The position numbers were made by a program, and so were the translations under genes. DNA of 64,000 bases from Stenotrophomonas maltophilia (GTDB lineage: Bacteria > Pseudomonadota > Gammaproteobacteria > Xanthomonadales > Xanthomonadaceae), in contig NZ_CP090423.1 in assembly GCF_023518235.1 (NCBI RefSeq), positions 3,675,001 to 3,739,000 of the forward strand, written 5' to 3'. A model generated the notes under the pieces. That model was not told the origin of the DNA. It searched no databases and saw only the letters and a program-made list of their open reading frames with translations. Shown here in pieces: positions 35,232 to 44,949 of this stretch (positions are counted from its first letter, which is position 1; each line of letters begins with the position of its first letter).

Positions 35232-36763
35232 GGCTGGCGGATCTCCGGCGTGGTCGCACGCAGCTGCTGCACATACTCGCTGGGCTGCAGCAGCTGGACG
35301 GCGGTGGCGTCGGTGTAGCGCATCAGGGGCGCAGCGGCCAGGGTCATGCCGATGCCGTAGGCCAGCAACAGGCACGCGGCGTACAGCTCGACCCGGCGCA
35401 GACGCGCCTTGCGCGGTTTCGGGGCATCGGCCTCCACCGGCGGCACGCGCCAGAACAGGCGGATGCCACCGCGGGTCAGGCCCATGATCACCAACAGGCT
35501 GCTGACCAGCACCGCGGTCCAGACCGGGCCGGTGTACTGCGCCGGCATGCCGGTCAGCAGTGCGGCCTTGGCCAGGAACCCGGAAAGCGGCGGCAGCCCG
35601 GCCACCGATACCGCACCGATCAGGAACAGCACCGCCGGCGTTTCCTTGCCCGGCATCGGCGCGACCACTTCCTTGCGGTCGCTGGCGCCACCACGGCGGC
35701 GACGGATCAGGTCGGCGATCAGGAACAGCGCAGCAGCCACAAAGCTGCTGTGCGGCAGGTAGTACAGGCCGGCCGAGAGTACCTGCGGTGTCCCCACCGA
35801 GAAGGCGATGAACAGGGTGGCCGCCGACACGATCACCAGGTAGGAGATCAGGACGCGCAGGCGGGTCGCGGCCAGTGCACCCAGACCGCCGAGTACCAGC
35901 GTTGCCACGCCGGCCCACAGCAGCCAGTCACGGCCATAGCCGGCCATCGCCCCGGCATCGTCGCCGAGCCACAGCATCTGGATGCGCAGCACCGAGTACA
36001 GGCCGACCTTGGTCATGATCGCGAACAGCGCAGCCACCGCCGCTGGTGCGCGCGAATACGCTTCCGGCAGCCACAGGTAAAGCGGCATCAGCGCGGCCTT
36101 GGCGCAGAACACCAGCAGCAACAGGCCCATGGTCGCCTTGACCAGGGTCAGCTGCGCCGGCGGCACCTCGGCAATGCGCTGCGACAGCTCGGCCATGTTC
36201 AGCGAGCCCAGCGAGGCGTACAGCAGACCCAGTGCGATCAGGAACAGGGTCGAGGCGGTGACATTGAACACCACGTAGTGCAGGCCGATGCGCATGCGCA
36301 GGCCACGGCCGCCACTGAGCAGCAGGCCGTAGGAGGCGATCAGCATCACCTCGAAGAACACGAACAGGTTGAAGATGTCGCCGGTGAGGAACGCGCCGTT
36401 CAGGCCGACCAGCTGGAACTGGAACAGCGCATGGAAGTGCGGTGCACGCCGGTCCCAGCCCGAGCAGGCGTGCAGCAGGCAGGGAATGGCCAGCAGCAGG
36501 GTGGTCAGCAGCATCCACGCCGACAGGCGGTCGGCCACCAGCGCGATGCCCAGCCGCGACGGCCAGTCGCCCAGCAGATAGACGTTGATGTCACCGCTGG
36601 CGGTACTGGCGAACAGCAGGCCCACCGCCAAAGCCAGCGCCGACAGCGAGGTCCAGGCCACTGCGCGCTGTACCTTGGGGCCGTAGCGGCGGTGTTCGAC
36701 AAACAGCGACAGTGCGGCGCCGAGCAGGGGAATCAGGATCGGCAGGATCACCAGATGGTTCAT
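35228..36763 (-). CDS. mnhD: Na+/H+ antiporter subunit D
   Basis: 511 residues, about 14 transmembrane helices, homologous to complex I subunits NuoM/NuoN. GDIFNLFVFFEVMLIASYGLLLSGG contains the conserved Glu of TM5, and LVKATMGLLLLVFCAKAALMPLYLWLPEAYSRAPAAVAALFA carries the TM7/TM8 Lys and proton-channel residues. Second channel-forming subunit after A. Coupled by four-base overlaps to mnhC and mnhE. Confidence 0.95.
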   Translation of the reverse strand: MNHLVILPILIPLLGAALSLFVEHRRYGPKVQRAVAWTSLSALALAVGLLFASTASGDINVYLLGDWPSRLGIALVADRLSAWMLLTTLLLAIPCLLHACSGWDRRAPHFHALFQFQLVGLNGAFLTGDIFNLFVFFEVMLIASYGLLLSGGRGLRMRIGLHYVVFNVTASTLFLIALGLLYASLGSLNMAELSQRIAEVPPAQLTLVKATMGLLLLVFCAKAALMPLYLWLPEAYSRAPAAVAALFAIMTKVGLYSVLRIQMLWLGDDAGAMAGYGRDWLLWAGVATLVLGGLGALAATRLRVLISYLVIVSAATLFIAFSVGTPQVLSAGLYYLPHSSFVAAALFLIADLIRRRRGGASDRKEVVAPMPGKETPAVLFLIGAVSVAGLPPLSGFLAKAALLTGMPAQYTGPVWTAVLVSSLLVIMGLTRGGIRLFWRVPPVEADAPKPRKARLRRVELYAACLLLAYGIGMTLAAAPLMRYTDATAVQLLQPSEYVQQLRATTPEIRQP

Positions 36764-37152
36764 GCGCGGTCCCCGCCCTGGCGCGGCGATGCGCTCTCAT
36801 CCTGCAGGTCGTCGTCAGGCTCGTGGGCATCCACGTGGTCGCTGTGGTTGTCGCTGCGGCTGCGCATGGCCAGCACGATGCTCACTGCAGTCATCGCGAA
36901 GGCGATCACGATCGCGGTCAGCACCAGCGCCTGCGGCAGCGGGTCGGTGTAGTTGCCCAGGTGGCTGTCCACGCCGTCCTGCAGCACCGGCGCCTTGCCC
37001 AGCACCACGCGGCCACCGGCGAAGATCAGCAGGTTGGTGGCGTAGGACAGGAAGGTCATGCCGAGGATCACATCGAAGCTGCGCGCACGCAGCAGCAGGT
37101 AGATGCCGATCGCGGTCAGCACACCGATCGCGGTAGCCAGGGCCAGTTCCAT
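36760..37152 (-). CDS. mnhC: Na+/H+ antiporter subunit C
   Basis: 130 residues with three transmembrane helices, similar to NuoK. ATAIGVLTAIGIYLLLRARSFDVILGMTFLSYATNLLIF carries the typical helices, and DPLPQALVLTAIVIAFAMTAVSIVLAM the NuoK-like end, followed by a charged tail (DHVDAHEPDDDLQDE). Its start overlaps the end of the fused A/B gene by one base, and its end overlaps mnhD by four. Confidence 0.92.
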   Translation of the reverse strand: MELALATAIGVLTAIGIYLLLRARSFDVILGMTFLSYATNLLIFAGGRVVLGKAPVLQDGVDSHLGNYTDPLPQALVLTAIVIAFAMTAVSIVLAMRSRSDNHSDHVDAHEPDDDLQDESASPRQGGDRA

Positions 37153-39983
37153 CAGTGCATCTCCCCGGTGCGGGCCGAACGGCGTTGCAGGTCGATCTCG
37201 CCCTTGCGGGCGGTGCGGGTACGCGAGGGCTTGATCGTGCCCATCATCGACAGCATCAGCATGGCGCCGCCGAACACCACCAGGTAGACGCCGATGTCAA
37301 AACCAATCGCGCTGGCCAGCGGCACCTCGCCGATCAGCGGCAGGTGCAGGTCGAGGTGGCCACTGGTCAGGAACGGCACGCCGAACAGCATCGAGGCGCT
37401 GCCACTGAGCAGGGCGATCAGCAGGCCCATGCCGATGCAGCGGATGTAGTCGAAGCCGAAGCGCGATTCCACCGACGCGGTGCCCTGGATCACGTACTGG
37501 ATCAGCAGCGGCACCGCCAGCACCAGGCCGGCGATGAAGCCACCGCCCGGCGCGTTGTGGCCGCGCAGGAACAGGAAGATCGACACGGTCAGGGTCAGCG
37601 GGAACATGATCTGCGCCAGGTCGGCCGGCACCGGCAGCTTGATCGGCGGGCCGGGCATGATCTGCTCCGGCGCCATCCGCGTGCGCCGCAACAGCGCATG
37701 CACCACCAGCGCGGCGATACCGAACACGGTGATCTCGCCAAAGGTATCGAAGCCGCGGAAGTCGACCAGGATCACGTTGACCACGTTCTGCCCATACGCC
37801 TCGGGCAGGGCACGGGCCAGCAGCTCACCGGCCATGGTGTTCGGCGGCAGGGTCATCGCGGTGTAGGCCAGCGCGCCCAGGCCGGCGCCGGCGATGATCG
37901 CGATCACCGCGTCGCGGCGCTTGCGCCAGCGCGGCCGCTCCGGGCCGGACTGCGCGGGCAGGTAGTTCATGGCCAGCAGCATCAGCACCAGGGTGACCAT
38001 CTCCACCAGCAGCTGGGTCAGTGCCAGGTCGGGCGCGGACAGGAACACGAAGGTCAGCGCCACCATCAGGCCGACGCCGCCCACCAGCAGTACCGCCAGC
38101 AGGCGCTGCTTGTAGACGCGCAGGGTGGCCACCGCGCAGGCCATCATCACCAGCCACAACGCCCAGCCCAGCAGCGGCATCGGCTGCGGCGCGGTCCAGT
38201 TCGGTGAGGACGGATTGGCCACGAACGGCGCGGCGGCCACGGTGATGGCCACCAGCACCAGGCCCAGCAGCATGCGTTGCAGGCTGCCATTGGCGATGCC
38301 GTTGGTCAGGCGCATGGCCAGCGCGGAAATTGCATCCAGCTGTGCATGGAACACGTTGCGGCCGGTGGCGCGGGTTTCCACGGCGTGCAGGTTGATCAGC
38401 TTGCGCAGGCCGAAGTACAGCGCCACGCCGCCGACCACGCCGACCACGCTCATCGCCAGCGGCAGGTTGAAGCCGTGCCAGACCGCCAGGCTGTACTCGG
38501 GCATGGCATTGCCGAGGATCGACCCTGCGGCCGCATGCAGCACCGGCGCCACGGTCAGTGCCGGTGCCACGCCCACCGCGATGCAGATCACCACCAGCAG
38601 TTCCACCGGCACCTTCATCCAGCGCGGCGGCTCGTGCGGCACGCGGTCCAGATCATGGGGGCCGGGGCCGAAGAAGGTGTCGTGCACGAAGCGCAGGCTG
38701 TAGGCCACGCCGAACACGCCGGCCAGCAGCGCGGCGATCGACACCGCCGTGCGCATCGCGCCCGGGCCGCCACCGGCGGTCAGTGCCTCGGCGAACAGCA
38801 TTTCCTTGGACAGGAAGCCGTTGAGCAACGGGATGCCGGCCATCGCCAGCGAGGCAATGATGGCCAGCGCACTGGTGAACGGCATCAGCCTGCGCAGCCC
38901 GCCCAGCTTGCGCATGTCACGGGTGCCGGTCTCGTGGTCGATGATGCCGGCGGCCATGAACAGCGAGGCCTTGAAGGTGGCGTGGTTGAGGATGTGGAAC
39001 ACGCCGGCCACCACTGCCATCGGCGTGGACAGGCCGAACAGCAGGGTGATCAGGCCCAGGTGCGAGATCGTCGAATAGGCCAGCAGGCCCTTCAGGTCGT
39101 GCTGGAAGATCGCGTTCCAGGCACCGATCAGCAGGGTCAGCGCGCCGATGCCGCTGACGGTGTAGAAGAACAGGTCGCTGCCGGCCAGCGCCGGGTGCAG
39201 CCGCGCCAGCAGGAACACGCCGGCCTTCACCATGGTGGCCGAGTGCAGGTAGGCCGAGACCGGGGTGGGCGCGGCCATCGCGTGCGGCAGCCAGAAGTGG
39301 AACGGGAACTGCGCGCTCTTGGTGAAGATGCCGGCCAGCACCAGGAACAGCGCATACGGATACAGCGCGCTGGCGCGGATCTGCTCGCCGGCGGCCAGCA
39401 CCACATCCAGGTCGAAACTGCCGACGATGCGGCCGATCAGCAGCACGCCACCGAGCAGGGCCAGGCCGCCGCCACCGGTGATCACCAGCGCCATGCGCGC
39501 GCCCTCGCGGGCATCCTGGCGGTGCGACCAGAAGCCGATCAGCAGGAACGAGCTGATGCTGGTCATTTCCCAGAAAATCATCAGCAGCAGCAGGTTGCCG
39601 GAGATCACCATGCCCAGCATGGCGCCCATGAACAGCAGCAGGTAGCAGTAGAAGCGGTGCGCGTTGTCCTGCTGGCTCAGGTAGTAGCGCGCATACAGCA
39701 CCACCAGCGCGCCGATGCCCAGCACCAGCCCGGCAAACATCCAGGCCAGCCCGTCCAGGCGCAGGGTGAAGTCCAGCCCGATCTGCGGCAGCCACGGCAC
39801 CAGGGTGCGGACCACCTGGCCCTCAAGTACAGCGGGCGTCAGCCAGCCGAGGATGGCCAACCCGCCCAACGGCGCCAGCGCCGCCAGCCAGGCAGCAGTC
39901 GAGCGCGAACTACGGGGGAAGGCCGCAACAGCCGCTGCCATCAGGAACGGCAGGGCCAGCAGCAGGGGCAGGCTGGGGAGCAT
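37152..39983 (-). CDS. mnhA: Na+/H+ antiporter subunit A with fused subunit B
   Basis: 943 residues. Residues 1-about 770 match MrpA: about 20 helices, IFWEMTSISSFLLIGFWS with the conserved TM5 Glu, and FPFHFWLPHAMAAPTPVSAYLHSATMVKAG. From about 800 on the sequence matches MrpB (FLRGHNAPGGGFIAGLVLAVPLLIQYV), followed by GFDIGVYLVVFGGAMLMLSMMG. In Bacillus these are separate genes; a fused AB gene is normal for group-2 Mrp/Pha systems of proteobacteria. First gene of the operon A/B-C-D-E-F-G. Exports Na+ (or K+) in exchange for protons. Confidence 0.95.
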   Translation of the reverse strand: MLPSLPLLLALPFLMAAAVAAFPRSSRSTAAWLAALAPLGGLAILGWLTPAVLEGQVVRTLVPWLPQIGLDFTLRLDGLAWMFAGLVLGIGALVVLYARYYLSQQDNAHRFYCYLLLFMGAMLGMVISGNLLLLMIFWEMTSISSFLLIGFWSHRQDAREGARMALVITGGGGLALLGGVLLIGRIVGSFDLDVVLAAGEQIRASALYPYALFLVLAGIFTKSAQFPFHFWLPHAMAAPTPVSAYLHSATMVKAGVFLLARLHPALAGSDLFFYTVSGIGALTLLIGAWNAIFQHDLKGLLAYSTISHLGLITLLFGLSTPMAVVAGVFHILNHATFKASLFMAAGIIDHETGTRDMRKLGGLRRLMPFTSALAIIASLAMAGIPLLNGFLSKEMLFAEALTAGGGPGAMRTAVSIAALLAGVFGVAYSLRFVHDTFFGPGPHDLDRVPHEPPRWMKVPVELLVVICIAVGVAPALTVAPVLHAAAGSILGNAMPEYSLAVWHGFNLPLAMSVVGVVGGVALYFGLRKLINLHAVETRATGRNVFHAQLDAISALAMRLTNGIANGSLQRMLLGLVLVAITVAAAPFVANPSSPNWTAPQPMPLLGWALWLVMMACAVATLRVYKQRLLAVLLVGGVGLMVALTFVFLSAPDLALTQLLVEMVTLVLMLLAMNYLPAQSGPERPRWRKRRDAVIAIIAGAGLGALAYTAMTLPPNTMAGELLARALPEAYGQNVVNVILVDFRGFDTFGEITVFGIAALVVHALLRRTRMAPEQIMPGPPIKLPVPADLAQIMFPLTLTVSIFLFLRGHNAPGGGFIAGLVLAVPLLIQYVIQGTASVESRFGFDYIRCIGMGLLIALLSGSASMLFGVPFLTSGHLDLHLPLIGEVPLASAIGFDIGVYLVVFGGAMLMLSMMGTIKPSRTRTARKGEIDLQRRSARTGEMH

Positions 39984-40314
39984 GCAGGGAATCCATGATT
40001 CACGAGCAGGTCAGGGAGGATAACAGGCTGCGAAATGTCGCCGAAACCCATCGAACAGCGATCAATTGCATGTAACGTCCGCTGATTCATTTTTTCTGCA
40101 GCGCAACATCACGTTCCTGCGGTACCTCGCTGGCTGCCCTCGGGGATCACCCTACGCCCACGCAGGGAGACCGCAGGCCCTGTCGCACAGGGGCTGCCGT
40201 CGACGGGCGGGAAGTGGGGAGCGGGTCACCGACGCAGGCTGGCAGGCCTGCCGTGGAGTGAGGGTGACGGAATCTGCCCGTTCAGGAAAGAATGGCCGCG
40301 ACCGGGCGGGCAGG
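39984..40314. other. Upstream region of the mnh operon
   Basis: 331 bases with no supported gene. The stretch 40015-40105 is relatively AT-rich (TCAATTGCATGTAACG, GATTCATTTTTTCTG) and likely contains the mnh promoter on the minus strand; 40106-40314 is GC-rich with no recognisable element. Confidence 0.4.
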
Positions 40315-40800
40315 TCAGTAGCGCCAATCGAGCTTGCGGTAGAACTTGGCCATCACCCAGGCCGGGCCGATCAGCAGGTAGGTCAGGTCGGTCAGGAAGC
40401 TGGGCTTGCGGCCTTCGAACTTGTGGCCGATGAACTGCGCCACCCAGGCCACCACGAACACGCCCACCGCCAGCCAGAACAGGTTGTGCAGGCCGATCTC
40501 GGCCTCCAGCAGGCGGCACAGGCAACCGAACACGAAGAACTGGATGAGCATGCCGATGCCCAGCGGGCGCGACAGCTTGTTGTAGAAGCACCAGGCGCTG
40601 AACATCGCAAACGCCGACCAGATGCCGTACTGGAACCAGGTGATCAGCGGCGGCAGGCACCACAACAGGGCCACCACCGACCACAGGATGGCCGGCACCG
40701 CCACCACGTGGATGCGCTGGTTGATCACATTGCGGTGGTCATCGGAGTAGCTGGCGAAATAGCGGTCGATCGGCCGCGCAAGCTCGGTGGATGTCTGCAT
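40315..40800 (-). CDS. DUF962/Mpo1-like membrane protein
   Basis: 161 residues from the ATG at 40800. Four transmembrane helices (about 28-46, 50-68, 80-97 and 105-125). The His-containing segments HRNVINQRIHVVAVPAI and FIGHKFEGRKPSFLTDLTYLLIGPAWV are the DUF962 signature shared with yeast Mpo1, an Fe(II)-dependent dioxygenase for 2-hydroxy fatty acids. A similar alpha-oxidation role here is inferred from the family only. Divergent promoter region is crowded with SMAG repeats. Confidence 0.85.
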   Translation of the reverse strand: MQTSTELARPIDRYFASYSDDHRNVINQRIHVVAVPAILWSVVALLWCLPPLITWFQYGIWSAFAMFSAWCFYNKLSRPLGIGMLIQFFVFGCLCRLLEAEIGLHNLFWLAVGVFVVAWVAQFIGHKFEGRKPSFLTDLTYLLIGPAWVMAKFYRKLDWRY

Positions 40801-40824
40801 GCTGCGTCGCTTCCTCGAACAACG

Positions 40825-40936
40825 GTAGTGCCGGCCGCTGGCCGGCAATCCAGAGCATAGCTGAGTTCGCGCGGGTGCCGGCCAGCGGCCGGCACTACCC
40901 TGGGTGCCCTGCGGTAGAGCCAGGCCATGCCTGGCT
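40825..40936. repeat. SMAG cluster (three copies)
   Basis: GTAGTGCCGGCCGCTGGCCGGCA at 40825-40847, its inverse TGCCGGCCAGCGGCCGGCACTAC at 40876-40898, and GTAGAGCCAGGCCATGCCTGGCT at about 40913-40935. All lie in the gap between purC and the DUF962 gene. Confidence 0.8.
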
Positions 40937-40996
40937 GCGAAAGTGGGGCAGGCCTTCAGAACGCCCCCAGCCTTTCCGGCCGGGGGCGCAGGGGCA

Positions 40997-41923
40997 TCAA
41001 TCGACGCTGATGCCGGCCAGGCGCTGCAGCGCCTCGGCGTACTTGGCGCGGGTGCGCTCGATGATCTCGGCCGGGATGCTCGGGCCCGGGGCGGTCTTGC
41101 CCCAGTCCAGCGTCTCCAGGTAATCGCGCACGAACTGCTTGTCGTAGCTCGGCGGGCTGGTGCCCACCTCGTACTCGTCGGCCGGCCAGTAACGCGAGGA
41201 ATCCGGGGTCAGCATCTCGTCCATGATGTACAGGCGGCCATCGGCATCGGTACCGAACTCGAACTTGGTATCGGCCAGGATGATGCCGCGCTCGCGCGCG
41301 TAATCGGCGGCGAACTTGTAGATGCGCAGGGTGGCGTCGCGCACGCGCTCGGCCAGGTCGGCACCGACCTGCTTGACCATCGCATCGAAATCGATGTTCT
41401 CGTCGTGGTCGCCGACGGCGGCCTTGGTCGAGGGGGTGAAGATCGGCTCGGGCAGCTGCTCGGCCTGGCGCAGGCCGTCGGGCAGGTCGATGCCGCTGAC
41501 CTTGCCGGTGCGCTGGTAGTCCTTCCAGCCGCTGCCGATCAGGTAGCCGCGGGCGATCGCTTCCACCGGCACCGGCTTCAACTTGCGGGTGACCACCGCG
41601 CGCTTGGCGTACAGGGCCGGGTCCACGCCTTCGGGCAGCACGCTGGCCACGTCAATGCCGGTCAGGTGGTTGGGCATCAGGTGCGCGGTCTTGGCGAACC
41701 AGAAATTGGACACCTGGCAGAGCATCTCGCCCTTGCCCGGGATCGGGTCGGGCAGCACCACGTCGAACGCCGACAGGCGATCGGTGGCCACCATCAGCAG
41801 GTAGTCGCCCGGCGGGGTCCCTGCGGGCAGCCGCTCGCGCGGGATATCGAACACATCACGCACCTTGCCGCGATGGCGCAAGGGCAGGCCGGGGAGATCG
41901 GATTGCAACAGCGTGGTTGGCAC
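40997..41923 (-). CDS. purC: Phosphoribosylaminoimidazole-succinocarboxamide synthase (SAICAR synthetase)
   Basis: 308 residues from a GTG start at 41923 with an AGGAG site six bases upstream; the ATG at 41959 is less likely. Joins CAIR and aspartate with ATP in purine synthesis. Family marks: [11 protein letters not shown] (ATP loop), [49 protein letters not shown] and [13 protein letters not shown]. This is the long, eukaryote/proteobacterial-type SAICAR synthetase rather than the 237-residue E. coli form. Monocistronic and divergent from the J-domain gene. Confidence 0.95.
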   Translation of the reverse strand: MPTTLLQSDLPGLPLRHRGKVRDVFDIPRERLPAGTPPGDYLLMVATDRLSAFDVVLPDPIPGKGEMLCQVSNFWFAKTAHLMPNHLTGIDVASVLPEGVDPALYAKRAVVTRKLKPVPVEAIARGYLIGSGWKDYQRTGKVSGIDLPDGLRQAEQLPEPIFTPSTKAAVGDHDENIDFDAMVKQVGADLAERVRDATLRIYKFAADYARERGIILADTKFEFGTDADGRLYIMDEMLTPDSSRYWPADEYEVGTSPPSYDKQFVRDYLETLDWGKTAPGPSIPAEIIERTRAKYAEALQRLAGISVD

Positions 41924-42064
41924 GGGCACTCCTGGGGCGTTGTCGATACGGCTGGCCAACGGACCCGGCGGGCCCGCTGACCAGCGGGCGGCCTAGTGTA
42001 AAGCGGTCCGGGCCCGCTGTGACGTAAAATGAGCGTCCATTTCGCCGGTCGACCCTGGGGCGCC

Positions 42065-42394
42065 ATGCGCTGGTACGGAAAACTGCTCGGTTTCATCGCC
42101 GGGGCCCTGCTGTTCCGGCCCAATCCGCTGTTCGGCGCGGTGGTCGGCCTGTTGATCGGCCACGCCTTCGACTCGGACTGGTTCCGCCTGAACAAGGAGA
42201 ACCCGTACCGGGAGCTCGGGCTGACCTCGGAGGCCACCGATGCCGAGATCGAGCGCGCCTACCGCCGGCTGATCTCCCAGTACCACCCCGACAAGCTGGG
42301 CGGCGCCGCCCCCGAGCTGCAGCAGCAGGCCGAACAGAAGTCGCGGCGCATCAACGCCGCCTACGACCGCATCAAGGCCTTGCGCAAGCGCTGA
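42065..42394 (+). CDS. Short DjlA-like J-domain membrane protein
   Basis: 109 residues from the ATG at 42065. The N-terminus MRWYGKLLGFIAGALLF and FGAVVGLLIGHAFD matches the glycine-rich membrane anchor of DjlA, and a C-terminal J domain (about 52-109) has the HPD motif in QYHPDKLGG. The central TerB-like domain of full DjlA (about 270 residues) is absent. It should act as an inner-membrane co-chaperone of DnaK. Because the upstream ATG at 42029 lies before the conserved DjlA start, it is less likely. Followed by rpe after 57 bases. Confidence 0.8.
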   Translation: MRWYGKLLGFIAGALLFRPNPLFGAVVGLLIGHAFDSDWFRLNKENPYRELGLTSEATDAEIERAYRRLISQYHPDKLGGAAPELQQQAEQKSRRINAAYDRIKALRKR

Positions 42395-42451
42395 TCCCAT
42401 CGTCCCGCCTGCGGGCGGGAGAACCCTTTCCCCGTTCCGAAGGCCCCGGCC

Positions 42452-43126
42452 ATGTCCAACTGCCTCATCGCCCCGTCCATCCTGTCCGCCAACTTCGCCC
42501 GCCTCGGCGAGGAAGTGGACAACGTCCTCGCCGCCGGCGCTGACTGGGTCCACTTCGACGTGATGGACAACCATTACGTGCCGAACCTGACCATCGGCCC
42601 GATGGTCTGCCAGGCCCTGCGCAAGCACGGCGTGACCGCGCCGATCGACGTGCACCTGATGGTCGAGCCGGTGGACCGCATCATTCCCGATTTCGCCGAG
42701 GCCGGTGCCACCTACATCAGCTTCCACCCGGAGGCCAGCCGCCACGTGCACCGCACCATCCAGCTGATCCGTTCGCTGGGCTGCAAGCCGGGCATCGTGC
42801 TCAATCCGGCCACTCCGGTGGACATCCTCGACTGGGTGCTGGATGACCTGGACCTGGTGCTGCTGATGTCGGTCAACCCGGGCTTCGGCGGCCAGGCGTT
42901 CATCCCCTCGGCGCTGGACAAGCTGCGCGTGGTGCGCAAGATGATCGATGCCAGCGGCAAGGACATCCGCCTGGAAATCGACGGTGGCGTGAAGGCCGAC
43001 AACATCGGCGAGATCGCCGCCGCCGGCGCCGACACCTTCGTCGCCGGCTCGGCCATCTTCAATGCCAAGACCAGCTACCAGGACGTGATCGCGCAGATGC
43101 GCGCCAACGTCGCCGCCGCCCGCTGA
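42452..43126 (+). CDS. rpe: Ribulose-phosphate 3-epimerase
   Basis: 224 residues. Interconverts ribulose 5-phosphate and xylulose 5-phosphate in the pentose phosphate cycle; TIM barrel with a bound metal. [35 protein letters not shown] (metal Asp/His), [22 protein letters not shown] and [12 protein letters not shown] are the canonical motifs. Near trp genes, as in several proteobacteria (rpe-gph-trpE order), though gph is not seen here. Confidence 0.96.
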   Translation: MSNCLIAPSILSANFARLGEEVDNVLAAGADWVHFDVMDNHYVPNLTIGPMVCQALRKHGVTAPIDVHLMVEPVDRIIPDFAEAGATYISFHPEASRHVHRTIQLIRSLGCKPGIVLNPATPVDILDWVLDDLDLVLLMSVNPGFGGQAFIPSALDKLRVVRKMIDASGKDIRLEIDGGVKADNIGEIAAAGADTFVAGSAIFNAKTSYQDVIAQMRANVAAAR

Positions 43127-43127
43127 C

Positions 43128-43177
43128 AAAAAGGGGACGGAGGGGATTAATCTCGTTCAATTCCCTCCGTCCCCTTT
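43128..43177. repeat. GGGGACGGAGGGG palindrome, second copy
   Basis: A5-GGGGACGGAGGGGATT at 43128-43148 and AATTCCCTCCGTCCCC-T3 at 43159-43177, almost perfect (one G-T). Same family as 28305-28382. It separates rpe and the GNAT gene and can form a terminator for rpe (stem followed by TTTATC). Confidence 0.75.
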
Positions 43178-43185
43178 ATCTGCGC

Positions 43186-43668
43186 ATGGCACTGTTGAAC
43201 ATCCGTCCGGCCACCGTAGCCGATGCTGGCCTGATCCTGCATTTCATCCGCGAGCTGGCGATCTACGAGAAGGCCGAGCATTCGGTGCAGACCGATGAGA
43301 TCGGCATCGCCGAAAGCCTGTTCGGCGCCGATGCCACGGCGCGCGCGCTGATCTGCGAAGCCGACGGCGAGGCCATCGGTTATGCGGTGTATTTCTACAA
43401 CTACTCGACCTGGCTGGGCCGCAAGGGCATCTACCTGGAAGACCTGTACGTCAGCCAGGAAAAGCGCGGCGGCGGTGCCGGCAAGGCGCTGCTGAAATAC
43501 ATCGCACGCCAGGCCGTGGCTGAAGGCTGCGGCCGGTTCGAATGGTCGGTGCTGGACTGGAACACCCCGGCCATCGAGTTCTACACCGCTGCCGGCGCGA
43601 AGCCGCAGGACGAGTGGACCGTGTACCGGCTGCAGGGCCAGGCGCTGCGCGATTTCGCCAATGGTTGA
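43186..43668 (+). CDS. GNAT acetyltransferase, SSAT-like
   Basis: 160 residues. The acetyl-CoA loop is QEKRGGGAGKALL, preceded by GIYLEDLYV (beta-4/5) and followed by CGRFEWSVLDWNTPAIEFYTAAGAKP, which closely resembles diamine/thialysine N-acetyltransferases (SSAT1/2 type). Likely acetylates a polyamine or a diamino acid; this is inference. No coupling to rpe because a hairpin repeat separates them. Confidence 0.85.
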   Translation: MALLNIRPATVADAGLILHFIRELAIYEKAEHSVQTDEIGIAESLFGADATARALICEADGEAIGYAVYFYNYSTWLGRKGIYLEDLYVSQEKRGGGAGKALLKYIARQAVAEGCGRFEWSVLDWNTPAIEFYTAAGAKPQDEWTVYRLQGQALRDFANG

Positions 43669-43735
43669 GGCCTGAAGTGGGTGCGAACCGCGATCCGGTG
43701 GGTGCGAACCTGGGTTCGCACTCCCTGCACACCCC

Positions 43736-43767
43736 AAAAAAAGGCCACGCCAATCACTGGCGTGGCC
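43736..43767 (-). terminator. Strong intrinsic terminator on the minus strand, no obvious gene
   Basis: GGCCACGCCA (43743-43752) and TGGCGTGGCC (43758-43767) form a perfect 10-bp stem with a 5-base loop. The seven A at 43736-43742 give a U7 tail for minus-strand RNA; on the plus strand no T-run follows. It could still slow GNAT transcription, but as a terminator it reads minus-strand RNA that would arise from 43770-43920. Confidence 0.65.
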
Positions 43768-43918
43768 CTGCTGCATGCGTGGGAGGCTGATCCTGCCTCC
43801 ATCCATCGTCCCTGCTATGGCCTTCCATTCTCCAGCAGCTGAATGACACCTGCGTGACATTCACTGCGGACAAACAGCGCATTGCTAGCCTGTGCCGCCC
43901 CATCCCTGGAAGCACTGC

Positions 43919-44854
43919 ATGACCACCCCGCGCTGGCGCCTGATCCTCAACGGCAAGTCCGCAGGCAATGACCAACTGCGCGACGCGGTCGGCCTTTGGC
44001 GCGGGCAGGGCGTACAGCTGGAAGTGCGGGTGACCTGGGAGGATGGCGACGCCGAGCGCTACGTGGCCGAGGCGATCGATCATGGGGTGGACGTGATCGT
44101 GGCCGCCGGAGGCGATGGCACGCTCAGCGCCGTGGCCGAAACCTTGGCCCATCGCGACGAAGCGGCCGAGGCGCTGCCCTCGCTGGCGCTGGTGCCAATG
44201 GGCACCGCCAACGATTTCGCCGCCGCCGCCGGCATTCCCACCGAGCCGCAGGACGCCTTCGCGTTGATCGGCCAGGTGGCCCCTCACGTCATCGATCTGC
44301 TGCGCGTGGACGCCGATGGCACGCCCTGGTGGTGCGCCAATCTGGCCAGCGGCGGCTTCGGCACGCAGGTCACCGTGGAGACCGATGCCGGGCTGAAGAA
44401 GATGCTGGGCGGTCTGGCCTATGTGATCACCGGCATCGCCAAACTGGGGCGCATCGAGCCGATCAACGCGCGCCTGTCGGGCCCGGATTTCGAATGGGAA
44501 GGCGACTTCATCGCGCTGGGCATCGGCAACGGGCGCCAGGCCGGTGGCGGCCAGCAGCTGTGCCCGCAGGCGCTGATCGACGATGGCCTGCTGGATGTGA
44601 CGGTGCTTCCGGAGCTGGAGGGTGAAGTGGCTGCCACCCTTGGCCAGATGTTGAAGTCCGGCACCCAGGCCGCGCTGGAACAGTTGGCTACGCGTGCGCG
44701 CCTGCCGTGGCTGCAGATCGACGCGCCGAAGACGCTGACCCTGAACCTGGACGGCGAGCCGGTGCAGGCCCGGCAGTTCCGCATCGACTGCGTGGCGGGC
44801 CGGGTGCGCATGCATCTGCCGGCCGGTTGCCCGTTGCTGGGCGGGCAGGGGTAG
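43919..44854 (+). CDS. YegS/DgkB-type lipid kinase
   Basis: 311 residues. Diacylglycerol-kinase catalytic fold with [13 protein letters not shown] (nucleotide loop) and [11 protein letters not shown] in the first domain, and [12 protein letters not shown] in the second. Phosphorylates a lipid such as phosphatidylglycerol or diacylglycerol; E. coli YegS is the best-known relative. No transmembrane helix, probably peripheral at the membrane. Followed by the trpE leader region. The TAG stop and downstream CGCCGACTCTGCCGG may be a decayed GTAG repeat. Confidence 0.87.
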   Translation: MTTPRWRLILNGKSAGNDQLRDAVGLWRGQGVQLEVRVTWEDGDAERYVAEAIDHGVDVIVAAGGDGTLSAVAETLAHRDEAAEALPSLALVPMGTANDFAAAAGIPTEPQDAFALIGQVAPHVIDLLRVDADGTPWWCANLASGGFGTQVTVETDAGLKKMLGGLAYVITGIAKLGRIEPINARLSGPDFEWEGDFIALGIGNGRQAGGGQQLCPQALIDDGLLDVTVLPELEGEVAATLGQMLKSGTQAALEQLATRARLPWLQIDAPKTLTLNLDGEPVQARQFRIDCVAGRVRMHLPAGCPLLGGQG

Positions 44855-44949
44855 CGCCGACTCTGCCGGTCCCCGCCGCCGGCCCGGCGCTTGCCGTGGT
44901 TCAGGTTCACAGGGTTTCCCTCCCGCCGATCCTGCGATACAGTCAAGGG

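Noticed and set aside
38277..39998. 573-residue plus-strand frame opposite mnhA
   Set aside because: Its His/Gln/Arg-rich sequence is typical of the complement of a membrane protein gene; the minus strand holds the real antiporter subunit.
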